In this document: piece by piece, positions 16,211 through 23,431 of the stretch
Layout: each line of letters opens with the position of its first letter
How positions within the stretch are numbered: position 1 is the first letter of the stretch
Assembly (NCBI GenBank): GCA_035711465.1
Contig: DASTCC010000257.1
Span: 1-23,999 of the forward strand
DNA from: DASTCC01 sp035711465
GTDB lineage: Bacteria; Acidobacteriota; Vicinamibacteria; Vicinamibacterales; SCN-69-37
Length of the DNA stretch: 23,999 bases
Reading direction: 5' to 3'
The notes under the pieces: model-generated
Databases searched by the model: none
Told to the model about the DNA's origin: nothing
Seen by the model: the letters and a program-made list of their open reading frames with translations, nothing else
Position numbers and translations under genes: made by a program

Positions 16211-18784
16211 ATGTCGCTGAGCCTCACCACTCCCGCGGCGCTGTGGCTCCTGATCGTGGTGCCGCTCGTGTGGTTCGGCCTGGCGATCGCCCGGACCAAC
16301 TTCAACCCGCGGCAGCGGCGCCTGCAGGCGGTCGTTCGCTCGCTGCTGCTGGCCTGTCTCGCGCTGGCGCTGGCGCGCCCGGTGATCTCGACCGGATCGT
16401 CGCGGCTCTCGGTCGTCTTCGCCGTCGACGTCTCGCACAGCATCGCCAGTCAGGCGATTGCCGACGCGGCGGATCGCATCGACGCGATCGCGCGCGATCT
16501 CCGGCCGACGCACATGCGCATCGTCGCCTTCGGACGCGACGACGCCGTCCTCGATACCACCGACGCGCTGCGCGCGATCGGCAAGGCCGATCCCGAGGCG
16601 CCCAACGCGCCGGTCGATCGATCCGCATCCGATCTCGATCGCGCCTTGAACGAAGCGCGCGGCGAGCTCGCGCCCGGCCACGTGCCTCGCGTCGTCCTGT
16701 TTACCGACGGGCGCCAGACGCAGGGCGACGTGCAGACGGCCGCCGCGCGCGCCGCCGCCGAGGGCGTGCCGGTGTTCGTCGAAGCGATGGGCGTGCGCGA
16801 CATCGGCGACGCCTGGGTCGACCGCGTCGAATTGCCGGCGCGGGTATCGGCCGGCGCGCTCACCCGGGCGGTGGTCGCGCTCGGCAGCCAGCGCGACGTC
16901 TCCGGCCGCGTCGAGATCCGCGAGGCCGGCCGGGTGCTCGCGACGCAGCCGGTCGAGCTCCATCCCGGGCCGCCCGCCGAAGTGTCGATCGACGTCTCGT
17001 TCGACGACGCCGGTCCCCATGCCGTGGAAGCGGCGCTGGTGGTGACGGGCGATCCGCTCGATGCGAACAACACGCTGACGCGCGAGGCCTACGTCGCGGC
17101 GCGATCGCGGGTCCTCTACGTCGAGGGTGCGGCGGCGAGCGCGAAGTACCTGCAGGGCGCGCTCGGCGAGTCCGGCTTCGACGTCACCGTGCGCGACAGC
17201 TCCGGCGTGCCTGCCACGCGCGCCGATCTCGATCCCTGGGATGTCCTCATCCTCAGCGACGTGCCGCGGACGGCGGTCTCGGACGGCGCGATGGCGGCGA
17301 TGGCCGACTGGGTCGAGAACTCGGGCGGCGGCCTGCTCGTCGCCGGCGGCGACTCGGTCTTCGGCGAAGGCGCGACGCCCAACGACAAGGACGGCTACCG
17401 CAACACCGAGCTGGAGCGGCTGACGCCGGTGACCTTCGAACGCAAGGACGAGCCCGAGGTCGCGCTCGTCATCGTCCTCGATCGCTCGTGGAGCATGGCC
17501 GGCCAGGTCATGGAGCTCTGCAAGTCGGCGGCGCAGGCGGCCATCGACGTGCTCACCGACGAGATGTCGGTCGGCGTCATCACCTTCAACGACACCCTCA
17601 ACTGGGACGTCACGCTTCGCAACGTCGGGCGCAACCGCCAGCAGATCCGTGATGCCGTCGCCGCGATCCAGCCCGCCGGCCACACGCTGATCTTCCCGGC
17701 GGTCGAGCAGGCGTACCTGGCGCTCAAGGATGCCCGGGCGCGGGCGAAACACGTGGTGCTGCTCTCCGACGGCCGGTCCTATCCCGACGACTATCAGGGT
17801 CTGGTCGAGAAAATGGTCGCGGCGAAGATGACGGTGTCGTCGATCGCGGTCGGCCCGGCCGCCGACGTCGAGCTGCTCACCAACATCGCCAAGTGGGGCA
17901 AGGGCCGCAGCTACGTCGTCGAAGACGCCAAGGAAGTGCCGCAGATCTTCGTCAAGGAAGCGAAGGACGCGGCGACGCCGGCTTTCGACGAGAAGGCGAT
18001 CAAGCCGGTGGTGAAGGCGCGCGGGTTCCTCGAAGGCGTCGACCTGACGCGGACGCCGGCGCTCCGCGGTCGCACCGCCACCGTGATCAAAGACGGCGCC
18101 CTCGAGCTGCTCTCCACCGAGGACGGCGACCCGCTGCTGGCGTTCTGGCCCGTCGGAATCGGCCGCACCGCGGTCTTCGCGTCCGACGTCAAGGACCGCT
18201 GGGCGACCGACTGGCTGCGCTGGAAGGGCTACGCGCCGTTCTTCACGGCGATCGTCCGCGCGCTCGAGCGGCAGCGGCGCCCGCTGGTCGCGCTCGACAT
18301 CGAGGAGAGCGCCGTGCACGGCACCGCGCGGCCGCTCGTCGTCGGCGTCGAGGCCCGCGACGAGAACGGCAACTACAAGGACCTGCTGAAGCCCGTCGTC
18401 CGCGTCCGCGCCGGCGGCGGCGAGACGGTCGAGGTGACCGCGCAGCAAATCGCGCCGGGCCGCTACGAGGCCCGGGTCGTCGCCGACGCGCGCAAGCCGC
18501 TCGCCGTCAGCCTCGTCGGCAACGACGATCCGTCGATCACCCGGCTCATCGTCCCGGACCCGGGCGCCGAGTACCGGTTCCGCGCCGCCGACGAAGACCT
18601 GCTGCGCGGCATCGCCCAGCTCACCGGCGCCAGGATCTCCCCGGACGCCGCCGCCCTGGCCGCCACCGGCGGCGCCGGCCGCACCGCCCGCCGCGCCATG
18701 TGGCCCGGCCTCGTCCTGGCAGCGCTCGCCCTGTGGTTCGCCGACATCCTGCTCAGACGGATCCGGTTGTTCGAGGTCGGGTGA
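16211..18784 (+). CDS. Membrane protein with two VWA domains and a GATase-like middle
   Basis: The product is 857 residues. Two N-terminal membrane helices (about 11-28, 41-57) lead straight into a first VWA domain with DVSHS at 73-77. A beta-sandwich follows, then a glutamine-amidotransferase-like Rossmann domain (about 295-410: SRVLYVEGAAAS, WDVLILSDVP, GGGLLVAGGDSVFG). A second, complete VWA domain starts with DRSWS at 424-428. The protein ends with a beta-rich region and a final membrane helix (WPGLVLAALALWFADILL). Both VWA domains keep Asp and both Ser of the MIDAS metal site. No catalytic Cys-His pair was seen in the amidotransferase-like part, so it is probably structural. This is the last gene of the operon, starting 1 nt after the BatA-like gene. 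Membrane-anchored domains facing the periplasm are inferred. Confidence 0.86.
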   Translation: MSLSLTTPAALWLLIVVPLVWFGLAIARTNFNPRQRRLQAVVRSLLLACLALALARPVISTGSSRLSVVFAVDVSHSIASQAIADAADRIDAIARDLRPTHMRIVAFGRDDAVLDTTDALRAIGKADPEAPNAPVDRSASDLDRALNEARGELAPGHVPRVVLFTDGRQTQGDVQTAAARAAAEGVPVFVEAMGVRDIGDAWVDRVELPARVSAGALTRAVVALGSQRDVSGRVEIREAGRVLATQPVELHPGPPAEVSIDVSFDDAGPHAVEAALVVTGDPLDANNTLTREAYVAARSRVLYVEGAAASAKYLQGALGESGFDVTVRDSSGVPATRADLDPWDVLILSDVPRTAVSDGAMAAMADWVENSGGGLLVAGGDSVFGEGATPNDKDGYRNTELERLTPVTFERKDEPEVALVIVLDRSWSMAGQVMELCKSAAQAAIDVLTDEMSVGVITFNDTLNWDVTLRNVGRNRQQIRDAVAAIQPAGHTLIFPAVEQAYLALKDARARAKHVVLLSDGRSYPDDYQGLVEKMVAAKMTVSSIAVGPAADVELLTNIAKWGKGRSYVVEDAKEVPQIFVKEAKDAATPAFDEKAIKPVVKARGFLEGVDLTRTPALRGRTATVIKDGALELLSTEDGDPLLAFWPVGIGRTAVFASDVKDRWATDWLRWKGYAPFFTAIVRALERQRRPLVALDIEESAVHGTARPLVVGVEARDENGNYKDLLKPVVRVRAGGGETVEVTAQQIAPGRYEARVVADARKPLAVSLVGNDDPSITRLIVPDPGAEYRFRAADEDLLRGIAQLTGARISPDAAALAATGGAGRTARRAMWPGLVLAALALWFADILLRRIRLFEVG

Positions 18785-18791
18785 TCGTCAC

Positions 18792-18859
18792 GTGCGACGT
18801 GCGCTGTGCGCCGTGCGGTTCCAGGTTCTCAGTTCCAGGTTTTGAGTTTCAAGTTCAAG
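18792..18859. repeat. Heptad tandem repeats in a convergent gap
   Basis: The 88-bp gap between the two-VWA gene and the minus-strand neighbour is almost filled by 7-bp units. There are four from 18792 (GTGCGAC, GTGCGCT, GTGCGCC, GTGCGGT) and six from 18818 (GTTCCAG, GTTCTCA, GTTCCAG, GTTTTGA, GTTTCAA, GTTCAAG). The 11-mer GTTTTGAGTTT at 18839-18849 is the reverse complement of sequence that occurs twice in the 3537-3635 element. No long hairpin forms here, so a terminator role is less clear. Confidence 0.75.
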
Positions 18860-18872
18860 TTGCGCAGGCTCT

Positions 18873-20798
18873 TCATCGCAACTTGATGTCCTGCGTCTTC
18901 TTCTCGCCATGCGCGAGCGAGATCCTGATCGATGCGGCCGCGACCTGTTCGAGGAATGCCGGGTCGGACAGATCCTGCGGCTCGAAGTCGGTGAGCAGCG
19001 CCAGGCAGTAGTCGCCGGCTGGGAGATCGGCGAAGCGGAACCGTCCATCGGGCTGCAGCGTCGTCGGCGTGCGGAACCGGCGGGCGCCGGTCAGGCCGAG
19101 CGACCACCGCGCGCGATCGGCCGGGAACAGCATCACGAAGAAGCCGGACGCCGGCTTGCCGTCCGCGTCGAGGATGGCGCCGGTCACCTCGGCGGCGACG
19201 TCCGAGTAGGTGACGACGACGTCGGAGATGTCCTGGCCGGTCTGGATCTCGACGGGTTCGTCGAGCAGATCGCGTCCGTTCCACATCGCCGACTTGGCCG
19301 TCCAGCGCCGCGTCGTGCCCTGGCCGGTCGAGCCTGCGGACGTGCTCGGCGCGCCGATGACGTAGCGTCCCGGCGCCAGTCCGTAGAGCTCGAAGCGTCC
19401 CTGCTCGACTGGCTGTGATTGCGCCGGCGTGTTGAGCAATGCGCTCGTCCGCTCCGGCCTCATCGTCAGCGACATCCGCGGCAGCGGATCCGGCGCCGCG
19501 CCTTCGAAGACGACGCGCCCCGACACGCTCATGCCGCGTTGGAAGACGACCGAGACGTTGTCGACGTCGCGCCCGTCGACGCCAATCTCGATCTGCGCCC
19601 ACAGGTCCGGCGTGCGCGACGGCGGCGACTGCCCGGGCGCGGCGCCGGCCCGTCCGCCTGGCTGCGGCGCCATCTGCAGTCGCTCCCGGCCCGGCTGCCC
19701 GCTCGCCGCCCGCGCCGTCAGCAGATAGACGCCAGGACCGACGGCCGCGAAGATGAACTGGCCCTGAGGATTCACGCTCGTCCGAAGCGTGAAGCCGACC
19801 GCGGCGAGGTCATCGCCGAGGAGCGCGCCTTGCGGCGTCAGCGCGATCTGGACGTTCGTCGGCGTCGTGCCGTCCGGCATCACCACCGTGCCGCGCACCG
19901 CGGCCGTCGGCACGAAGCGGAGGTTGAAGTCGATCCCGGATCGCTCCAGTCCTGGTTCGACGGTGACCGCTGCCGCGCCGGAAGCATCGGTGGCGCCGGG
20001 ATAGTAGACCGGCGCGTAGGCCACGGCAGGACCGCGCTCGGGCGCCGGCGCGAGCGGCGGCGGCATCCCGGCGGCGCTGGTGCCGCGGCTCGCATACGAC
20101 GTCGCGCCGAGCTGAACCTGAGTCAACGCCCATTGCAGCTCGTTCTGCGTCACCAGTCTCGCGTCACGCGTCGTCTGCTGGGGAGCGGCGCCGACGAGAT
20201 AGGCCCCTGGCGCCAGGCCCCAGACCCGGTACATGCCGCGGTCGTCCGTCGTCAGCTGGCCGCCCGCGTTGCCCGCTCGAATCAACTGCGCTTCGCCATT
20301 GGTTACCCGCCGCTCCATGACCTGCACCCGGACGTTCTGCAGCGGCTGGCCCTGATCGTCGAGGACGCGGCCGCTGATCACGCCGCCGCGCTGCAGCACG
20401 GCGACGACGTTCGTCTTCCGCTCGCCGGCGGCGAGCTCGATCGGCACGCCCGGGCTTCGCCACGGCCGTCGCGCGCCGGCGTAACTGCGGACGTAGCCGG
20501 CTTTGTTGACCACGATCGAAAAGCGCCCCTCGCTCAGCCCGGTGAACGCGAATCGGCCGGCGTCGTCACTCACCACCTGCTTGGGCATGCGAATGGCGGT
20601 GCCGGTGAGCTGAACGATGGCGCGGCGCACCGGATGGCCCGGTCCTTCGTCGGAGACGACGACGCCGCTGATCGATCCGGGCCCGATCGGATCGCCGCCG
20701 CGATCCCTTACGGGCGTCTGCTGCGCAGACACGCCGCCCGCGGCGATCAGCATCGCCAGCGACAGCCCCGCGATCGCGACTCGTCTTATTGCTGCCAT
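18873..20798 (-). CDS. Secreted carboxypeptidase-regulatory-like repeat protein (paralogue 2)
   Basis: The product is 641 residues. A signal peptide (MAAIRRVAIAGLSLAMLIAAGGVSA at the N-terminus) is followed by repeated beta-sandwich modules of the CarboxypepD_reg type. Examples are ISGVVVSDEG with DDAGRFAFTGL, then ISGRVLDDQGQP with DDRGMYRVWGLAPGAYLV, and later modules ending with FRFADLPAGDYCLALL. Such modules occur alone or in front of TonB receptors; free-standing multi-module proteins are frequent in acidobacteria, and their ligand is unknown. ATG 20798 is chosen because it opens the signal peptide; it overlaps the end of the upstream gene by 13 nt, so translation is probably coupled. 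The protein aligns over its length with the upstream neighbour. The C-terminus (SDPAFLEQVAAASIRISLAHGE) is a conserved tail of this protein type. Confidence 0.82.
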   Translation of the reverse strand: MAAIRRVAIAGLSLAMLIAAGGVSAQQTPVRDRGGDPIGPGSISGVVVSDEGPGHPVRRAIVQLTGTAIRMPKQVVSDDAGRFAFTGLSEGRFSIVVNKAGYVRSYAGARRPWRSPGVPIELAAGERKTNVVAVLQRGGVISGRVLDDQGQPLQNVRVQVMERRVTNGEAQLIRAGNAGGQLTTDDRGMYRVWGLAPGAYLVGAAPQQTTRDARLVTQNELQWALTQVQLGATSYASRGTSAAGMPPPLAPAPERGPAVAYAPVYYPGATDASGAAAVTVEPGLERSGIDFNLRFVPTAAVRGTVVMPDGTTPTNVQIALTPQGALLGDDLAAVGFTLRTSVNPQGQFIFAAVGPGVYLLTARAASGQPGRERLQMAPQPGGRAGAAPGQSPPSRTPDLWAQIEIGVDGRDVDNVSVVFQRGMSVSGRVVFEGAAPDPLPRMSLTMRPERTSALLNTPAQSQPVEQGRFELYGLAPGRYVIGAPSTSAGSTGQGTTRRWTAKSAMWNGRDLLDEPVEIQTGQDISDVVVTYSDVAAEVTGAILDADGKPASGFFVMLFPADRARWSLGLTGARRFRTPTTLQPDGRFRFADLPAGDYCLALLTDFEPQDLSDPAFLEQVAAASIRISLAHGEKKTQDIKLR

Positions 20799-22846
20799 GG
20801 CGAGACGCTCAGCGTCAGGTTGATCTTGCCGCCGGCCGGAACCGTCACTCGCGTGCCCAGACGTCCGAGCTTCAGGTAGGTCTCCGGATCGAACGACGGC
20901 AGCGAGTCGCTCTTCAAGGCGACGACGATGTAGTCGCCTTCGGGCACGCCGCGGGTCGAGAACGTACCGGTCTGCGACAGGTTCATCGAGCGGTTGCGGC
21001 GGCCGACCATGCCGTTCTCGATCCACTGCTGATAGTTGGCCGGCATCATCACGACGAAGACCTGCGAGTCGTCATCGTCTTGCGACATCGCCGCTACCGT
21101 GCCGGTGATTTCAGTGATCCGATCGGTATAGGTGATGACGACGCCATCGACGTCCGACGAGCTCAGCTCGAAGGGCACGTCCGTGCCGTCACGGCCGTTC
21201 ACCATCACCGATTTCAGCAGCCACCCGGACGGCTGCGACGCGCTGACGATGTAGCGTCCTGGCGGAAAGGTCGTCGACTCGAAGCGGCCGTCGGCCATCA
21301 CCTGCACCGCGCTGTTGTTGACGGCGAGCGTGTTGCCAACAGGCTGCAGCGAGAAGCCGATGCGCTGCATCTGTTCGGGCGTCGGACGCGTGGCCGCGCC
21401 ATCGAACTCGATGCGGCCGGTGAGTCGCACGCCCCTGGTCAGCGTCACCGTGAGCCCGTGGACGCTCTCGTTGCCGACCGACACCGGCAGCTCGGCCGAC
21501 AGCACCGGCTCGGTCGGAAGCCCGGCCACGACGCGAACCGGCGGCGCCGGCAGCGCGGGCATCACACCGCCGGCGATCGGCGGCGGGGGCGGCGGTGGCG
21601 GGTTCGCGGGTGGCGTCGGCCTGGGCACGCGGACGACGCGAATCACGTACTGTCCTGGCGTCACGCCGAAGAAGACGAATCGGCCGTCCGGATCGCTGAT
21701 CGTGGCGGCCGTCTCGAGTCCCGAGAAGTTGTTGCCGAAGTCGTCGAAGACCGCGCTCGCGGGTACCAGCCGCATGCCCATGTTGCCCGCGGGACCGTCG
21801 GGCCCGACGAGCTGGCCGGAGATCACCAGCGACGGCACCAGGCGCAGCTGAAGGTTGACGCCGTCGCGCTGCTCGCCGGTCGCGATCGTCAACGGCGTGG
21901 CGTGCGCGGGTGACGCCTCGCCGGGATAGAAAATCGTCTGGTAGGTCATCAGCGGGCCGCCGTTGGCGTCGGGCGCGACGACCGCGCCGGCGTACGCATT
22001 CATCGACCCGACCACGTAGTTGTCGATCTCCTGGCCGGAGCTGCCGGCCATCATTCCGCCGGACTCCTGCATCGTGCGCATCAGCGCCTGACGGCTGGCC
22101 GCGTCGCCGCTCTCGGCCGCCTGCATCAGCGACAGCGTCGCCTTGGGCGTCGCCATCGTCGTCGACGACGTGTAGACGTAGTACGTTCCCGGCGCGAGGC
22201 TGTGGAACCGGTACTCGCCGCGATCGTTCGAGGTGGAGCTGCCCGCGGTCTGCAGCCGCTTCGCGCCTCGGTTGTAGGTCTCGCGCAGCAGCCGGATTGG
22301 CGCGTTGATCGCGGGCTCGCCGTTTTCGTCGACGATCGCGCCGCTGATCGTCGCGAAGCGCCAGAGCTTGACGGCGATATCCGAGCGCCGCTCGCTTTCC
22401 GCGAGCACCAGCGGACGCGCCGTCCCGCCAGGCGCCCGGCGCCCGTACGATCCGGCGAGATAGCCGGTCTTCGTCACGGTGATCGTGTAGCTGCCGGCGG
22501 TCAGCTCGCGAAACAGGAATCGTCCTTCGCCGTCGGTGACGACGCGATTCGGCTGCGGCGGCGGGGCGCCGCGGCCGGCAACGTTGTTGGCCATCGCAAT
22601 GCGGTCCACCGACCCGCCGAGCGTGACCACCGCGCCCGAAACCGGGCTGCCGGTGGCGCCGTCGACGACGCGGCCGACGACCAACCCATCGGCGGGAGCC
22701 GAGATCTGCGACGAGCGGCTTTGCGGCTGAATCGGCGGCCGCTGGGAGGCGCCCGCCTGAGCCGCGGCCGGCGGCGCCGGCGCCGCCGCCGCGACGGCCA
22801 TGCCGAATGCCAGGCCGAACAGTCCGACGTGCCACGCGCGAGCCAT
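20786..22846 (-). CDS. Secreted carboxypeptidase-regulatory-like repeat protein (paralogue 1)
   Basis: The product is 686 residues with a signal peptide (MARAWHVGLFGLAFGMAV, ending near AAAQA). CarboxypepD_reg-like modules follow: VVGRVVDGATGSPVSGAVVT with DGEGRFLFRELTAGSYTITV; ISGAIVDENGEPAINAPI with NDRGEYRFHSLAPGTYYVY; and further ones separated by less conserved sequence. A run of eight prolines lies in the middle (coding about 21580-21605). ATG 22846 is chosen over an upstream in-frame start because GAGAGGAG stands 5 nt before it and it opens the signal peptide. It is the first gene of a two-gene minus-strand operon and shares blocks such as SVMVNGRD / SAMWNGRD, and YPG followed by RLVP or RFVP, with its downstream paralogue, a likely tandem duplication. 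Function is unknown; cell-surface binding is a guess. Confidence 0.82.
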   Translation of the reverse strand: MARAWHVGLFGLAFGMAVAAAAPAPPAAAQAGASQRPPIQPQSRSSQISAPADGLVVGRVVDGATGSPVSGAVVTLGGSVDRIAMANNVAGRGAPPPQPNRVVTDGEGRFLFRELTAGSYTITVTKTGYLAGSYGRRAPGGTARPLVLAESERRSDIAVKLWRFATISGAIVDENGEPAINAPIRLLRETYNRGAKRLQTAGSSTSNDRGEYRFHSLAPGTYYVYTSSTTMATPKATLSLMQAAESGDAASRQALMRTMQESGGMMAGSSGQEIDNYVVGSMNAYAGAVVAPDANGGPLMTYQTIFYPGEASPAHATPLTIATGEQRDGVNLQLRLVPSLVISGQLVGPDGPAGNMGMRLVPASAVFDDFGNNFSGLETAATISDPDGRFVFFGVTPGQYVIRVVRVPRPTPPANPPPPPPPPIAGGVMPALPAPPVRVVAGLPTEPVLSAELPVSVGNESVHGLTVTLTRGVRLTGRIEFDGAATRPTPEQMQRIGFSLQPVGNTLAVNNSAVQVMADGRFESTTFPPGRYIVSASQPSGWLLKSVMVNGRDGTDVPFELSSSDVDGVVITYTDRITEITGTVAAMSQDDDDSQVFVVMMPANYQQWIENGMVGRRNRSMNLSQTGTFSTRGVPEGDYIVVALKSDSLPSFDPETYLKLGRLGTRVTVPAGGKINLTLSVSPWQQ

Positions 22847-22851
22847 GCGAT

Positions 22852-22858
22852 CTCCTCT
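22852..22858 (-). promoter_or_regulatory. Strong Shine-Dalgarno deciding the start of paralogue 1
   Basis: On the minus strand GAGAGGAG precedes ATG 22846 with a 5-nt spacer. A -10-like GATAAT (plus-strand 22873-22878) would place the mRNA start about 20 nt before the ATG. No matching -35 was found. This makes the further upstream start at 22873 unlikely, since it would lie within or before the promoter. Confidence 0.55.
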
Positions 22859-22909
22859 CGGATCGACTGCCAATTATCGCTCACCCCGAAGAAAGGAACC
22901 CCGGTCGGG

Positions 22910-22931
22910 ATGCTTCGTTTTGACGAAGTAT
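22910..22931. promoter_or_regulatory. Palindrome over the MarR -35 box, candidate operator
   Basis: ATGCTTCGT at 22910-22918 and ACGAAGTAT at 22923-22931 are inverted copies with one mismatch in nine and a 4-nt spacer; the inner six are perfect. The palindrome overlaps the -35 hexamer of the MarR gene and lies in the divergent region. MarR proteins bind 16-22 bp palindromes of this kind and usually repress their own promoter, so this is the natural site. Confidence 0.6.
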
Positions 22932-22948
22932 CGGCCGGTCGCTAGATT
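22920..22948 (+). promoter_or_regulatory. Sigma70-type promoter of the MarR gene
   Basis: TTGACG at 22920-22925 and TAGATT at 22943-22948 are separated by exactly 17 bp. Transcription should begin about 6-7 bp after the -10, which is the GTG start codon at 22955, giving a leaderless mRNA. No Shine-Dalgarno is present before the GTG, which agrees. Confidence 0.6.
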
Positions 22949-22954
22949 GGCCCC

Positions 22955-23431
22955 GTGACGCTCGACGACGCCATCGAAGCGATTCAACTCTGTTATCCGC
23001 AGGTCTACTACGCCTGTCATACGAGGCACGGCCGCGCGCGATCGGACGCCTCGCGGCTTTCGCAGCGGGACGCGCAGATTCTCGTGCACCTCGATCGGCG
23101 CGATCCGATGACGCTGACGTCGCTCGCGCGGCACATGGATCTGGCGGCGTCGACCTTGTCGGAGGCGGTCGGGAAATTGAGCGGCCTCGGTTACGTCGAC
23201 AGGGTCGCGGTCGCGTCCGACCGGCGCCGCGCCGGACTGCTGCTGACCGCGAAGGGGATCGCGGCGGTGCGGGCCTCGTCGGTGCTCGAAAGCGCTCGGC
23301 TGCGACAGGTGCTGCGGCGTCTTTCCGTGGCCGAACGCGTCGCCGTCGCCGATGCCCTCAGAACACTGGCCCGCGCCTGCAGGCCGGCGATGACCGCGAA
23401 GAGAAGAAAGGAGGGGCGCCATCGTGCTTAG
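22955..23431 (+). CDS. MarR-family transcriptional regulator
   Basis: The product is 158 residues with the MarR winged-helix order. An N-terminal dimerisation helix (LDDAIEAIQLCYPQVYYACH) comes first, then LSQRDAQILVHLDRRDPMTLTSLARHMDLAASTLSEAVGKLSGLGYVDR (helix-turn-helix). The wing VASDRRRAGLLLTAKG includes the conserved DRR. A C-terminal helix and a basic tail follow. It probably represses its own operon, and perhaps the divergent secreted-protein genes, through the palindrome over its -35 box. The start is GTG 22955 with no ribosome binding site but at the predicted transcription start. The end overlaps the SRPBCC gene by 8 bp. The effector is unknown; two Cys residues in the first helix could allow redox sensing, which is speculative. 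Confidence 0.9.
   Translation: MTLDDAIEAIQLCYPQVYYACHTRHGRARSDASRLSQRDAQILVHLDRRDPMTLTSLARHMDLAASTLSEAVGKLSGLGYVDRVAVASDRRRAGLLLTAKGIAAVRASSVLESARLRQVLRRLSVAERVAVADALRTLARACRPAMTAKRRKEGRHRA
23407..23414 (+). promoter_or_regulatory. Consensus Shine-Dalgarno of the SRPBCC gene
   Basis: AAAGGAGG within the end of the MarR gene stands 9 nt before GTG 23424 and fixes that start, which overlaps the MarR stop. It is the best ribosome binding site in the window. Confidence 0.75.

Noticed and set aside
16199..18448. A 749-codon minus-strand frame opposite the double-VWA gene
   Set aside because: It is a shadow frame; the plus-strand frame has clear VWA motifs.
20799..21026. Longer start for the second carboxypeptidase-regulatory-like gene
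   Set aside because: It lies inside the upstream paralogue in another frame and would bury the signal peptide.
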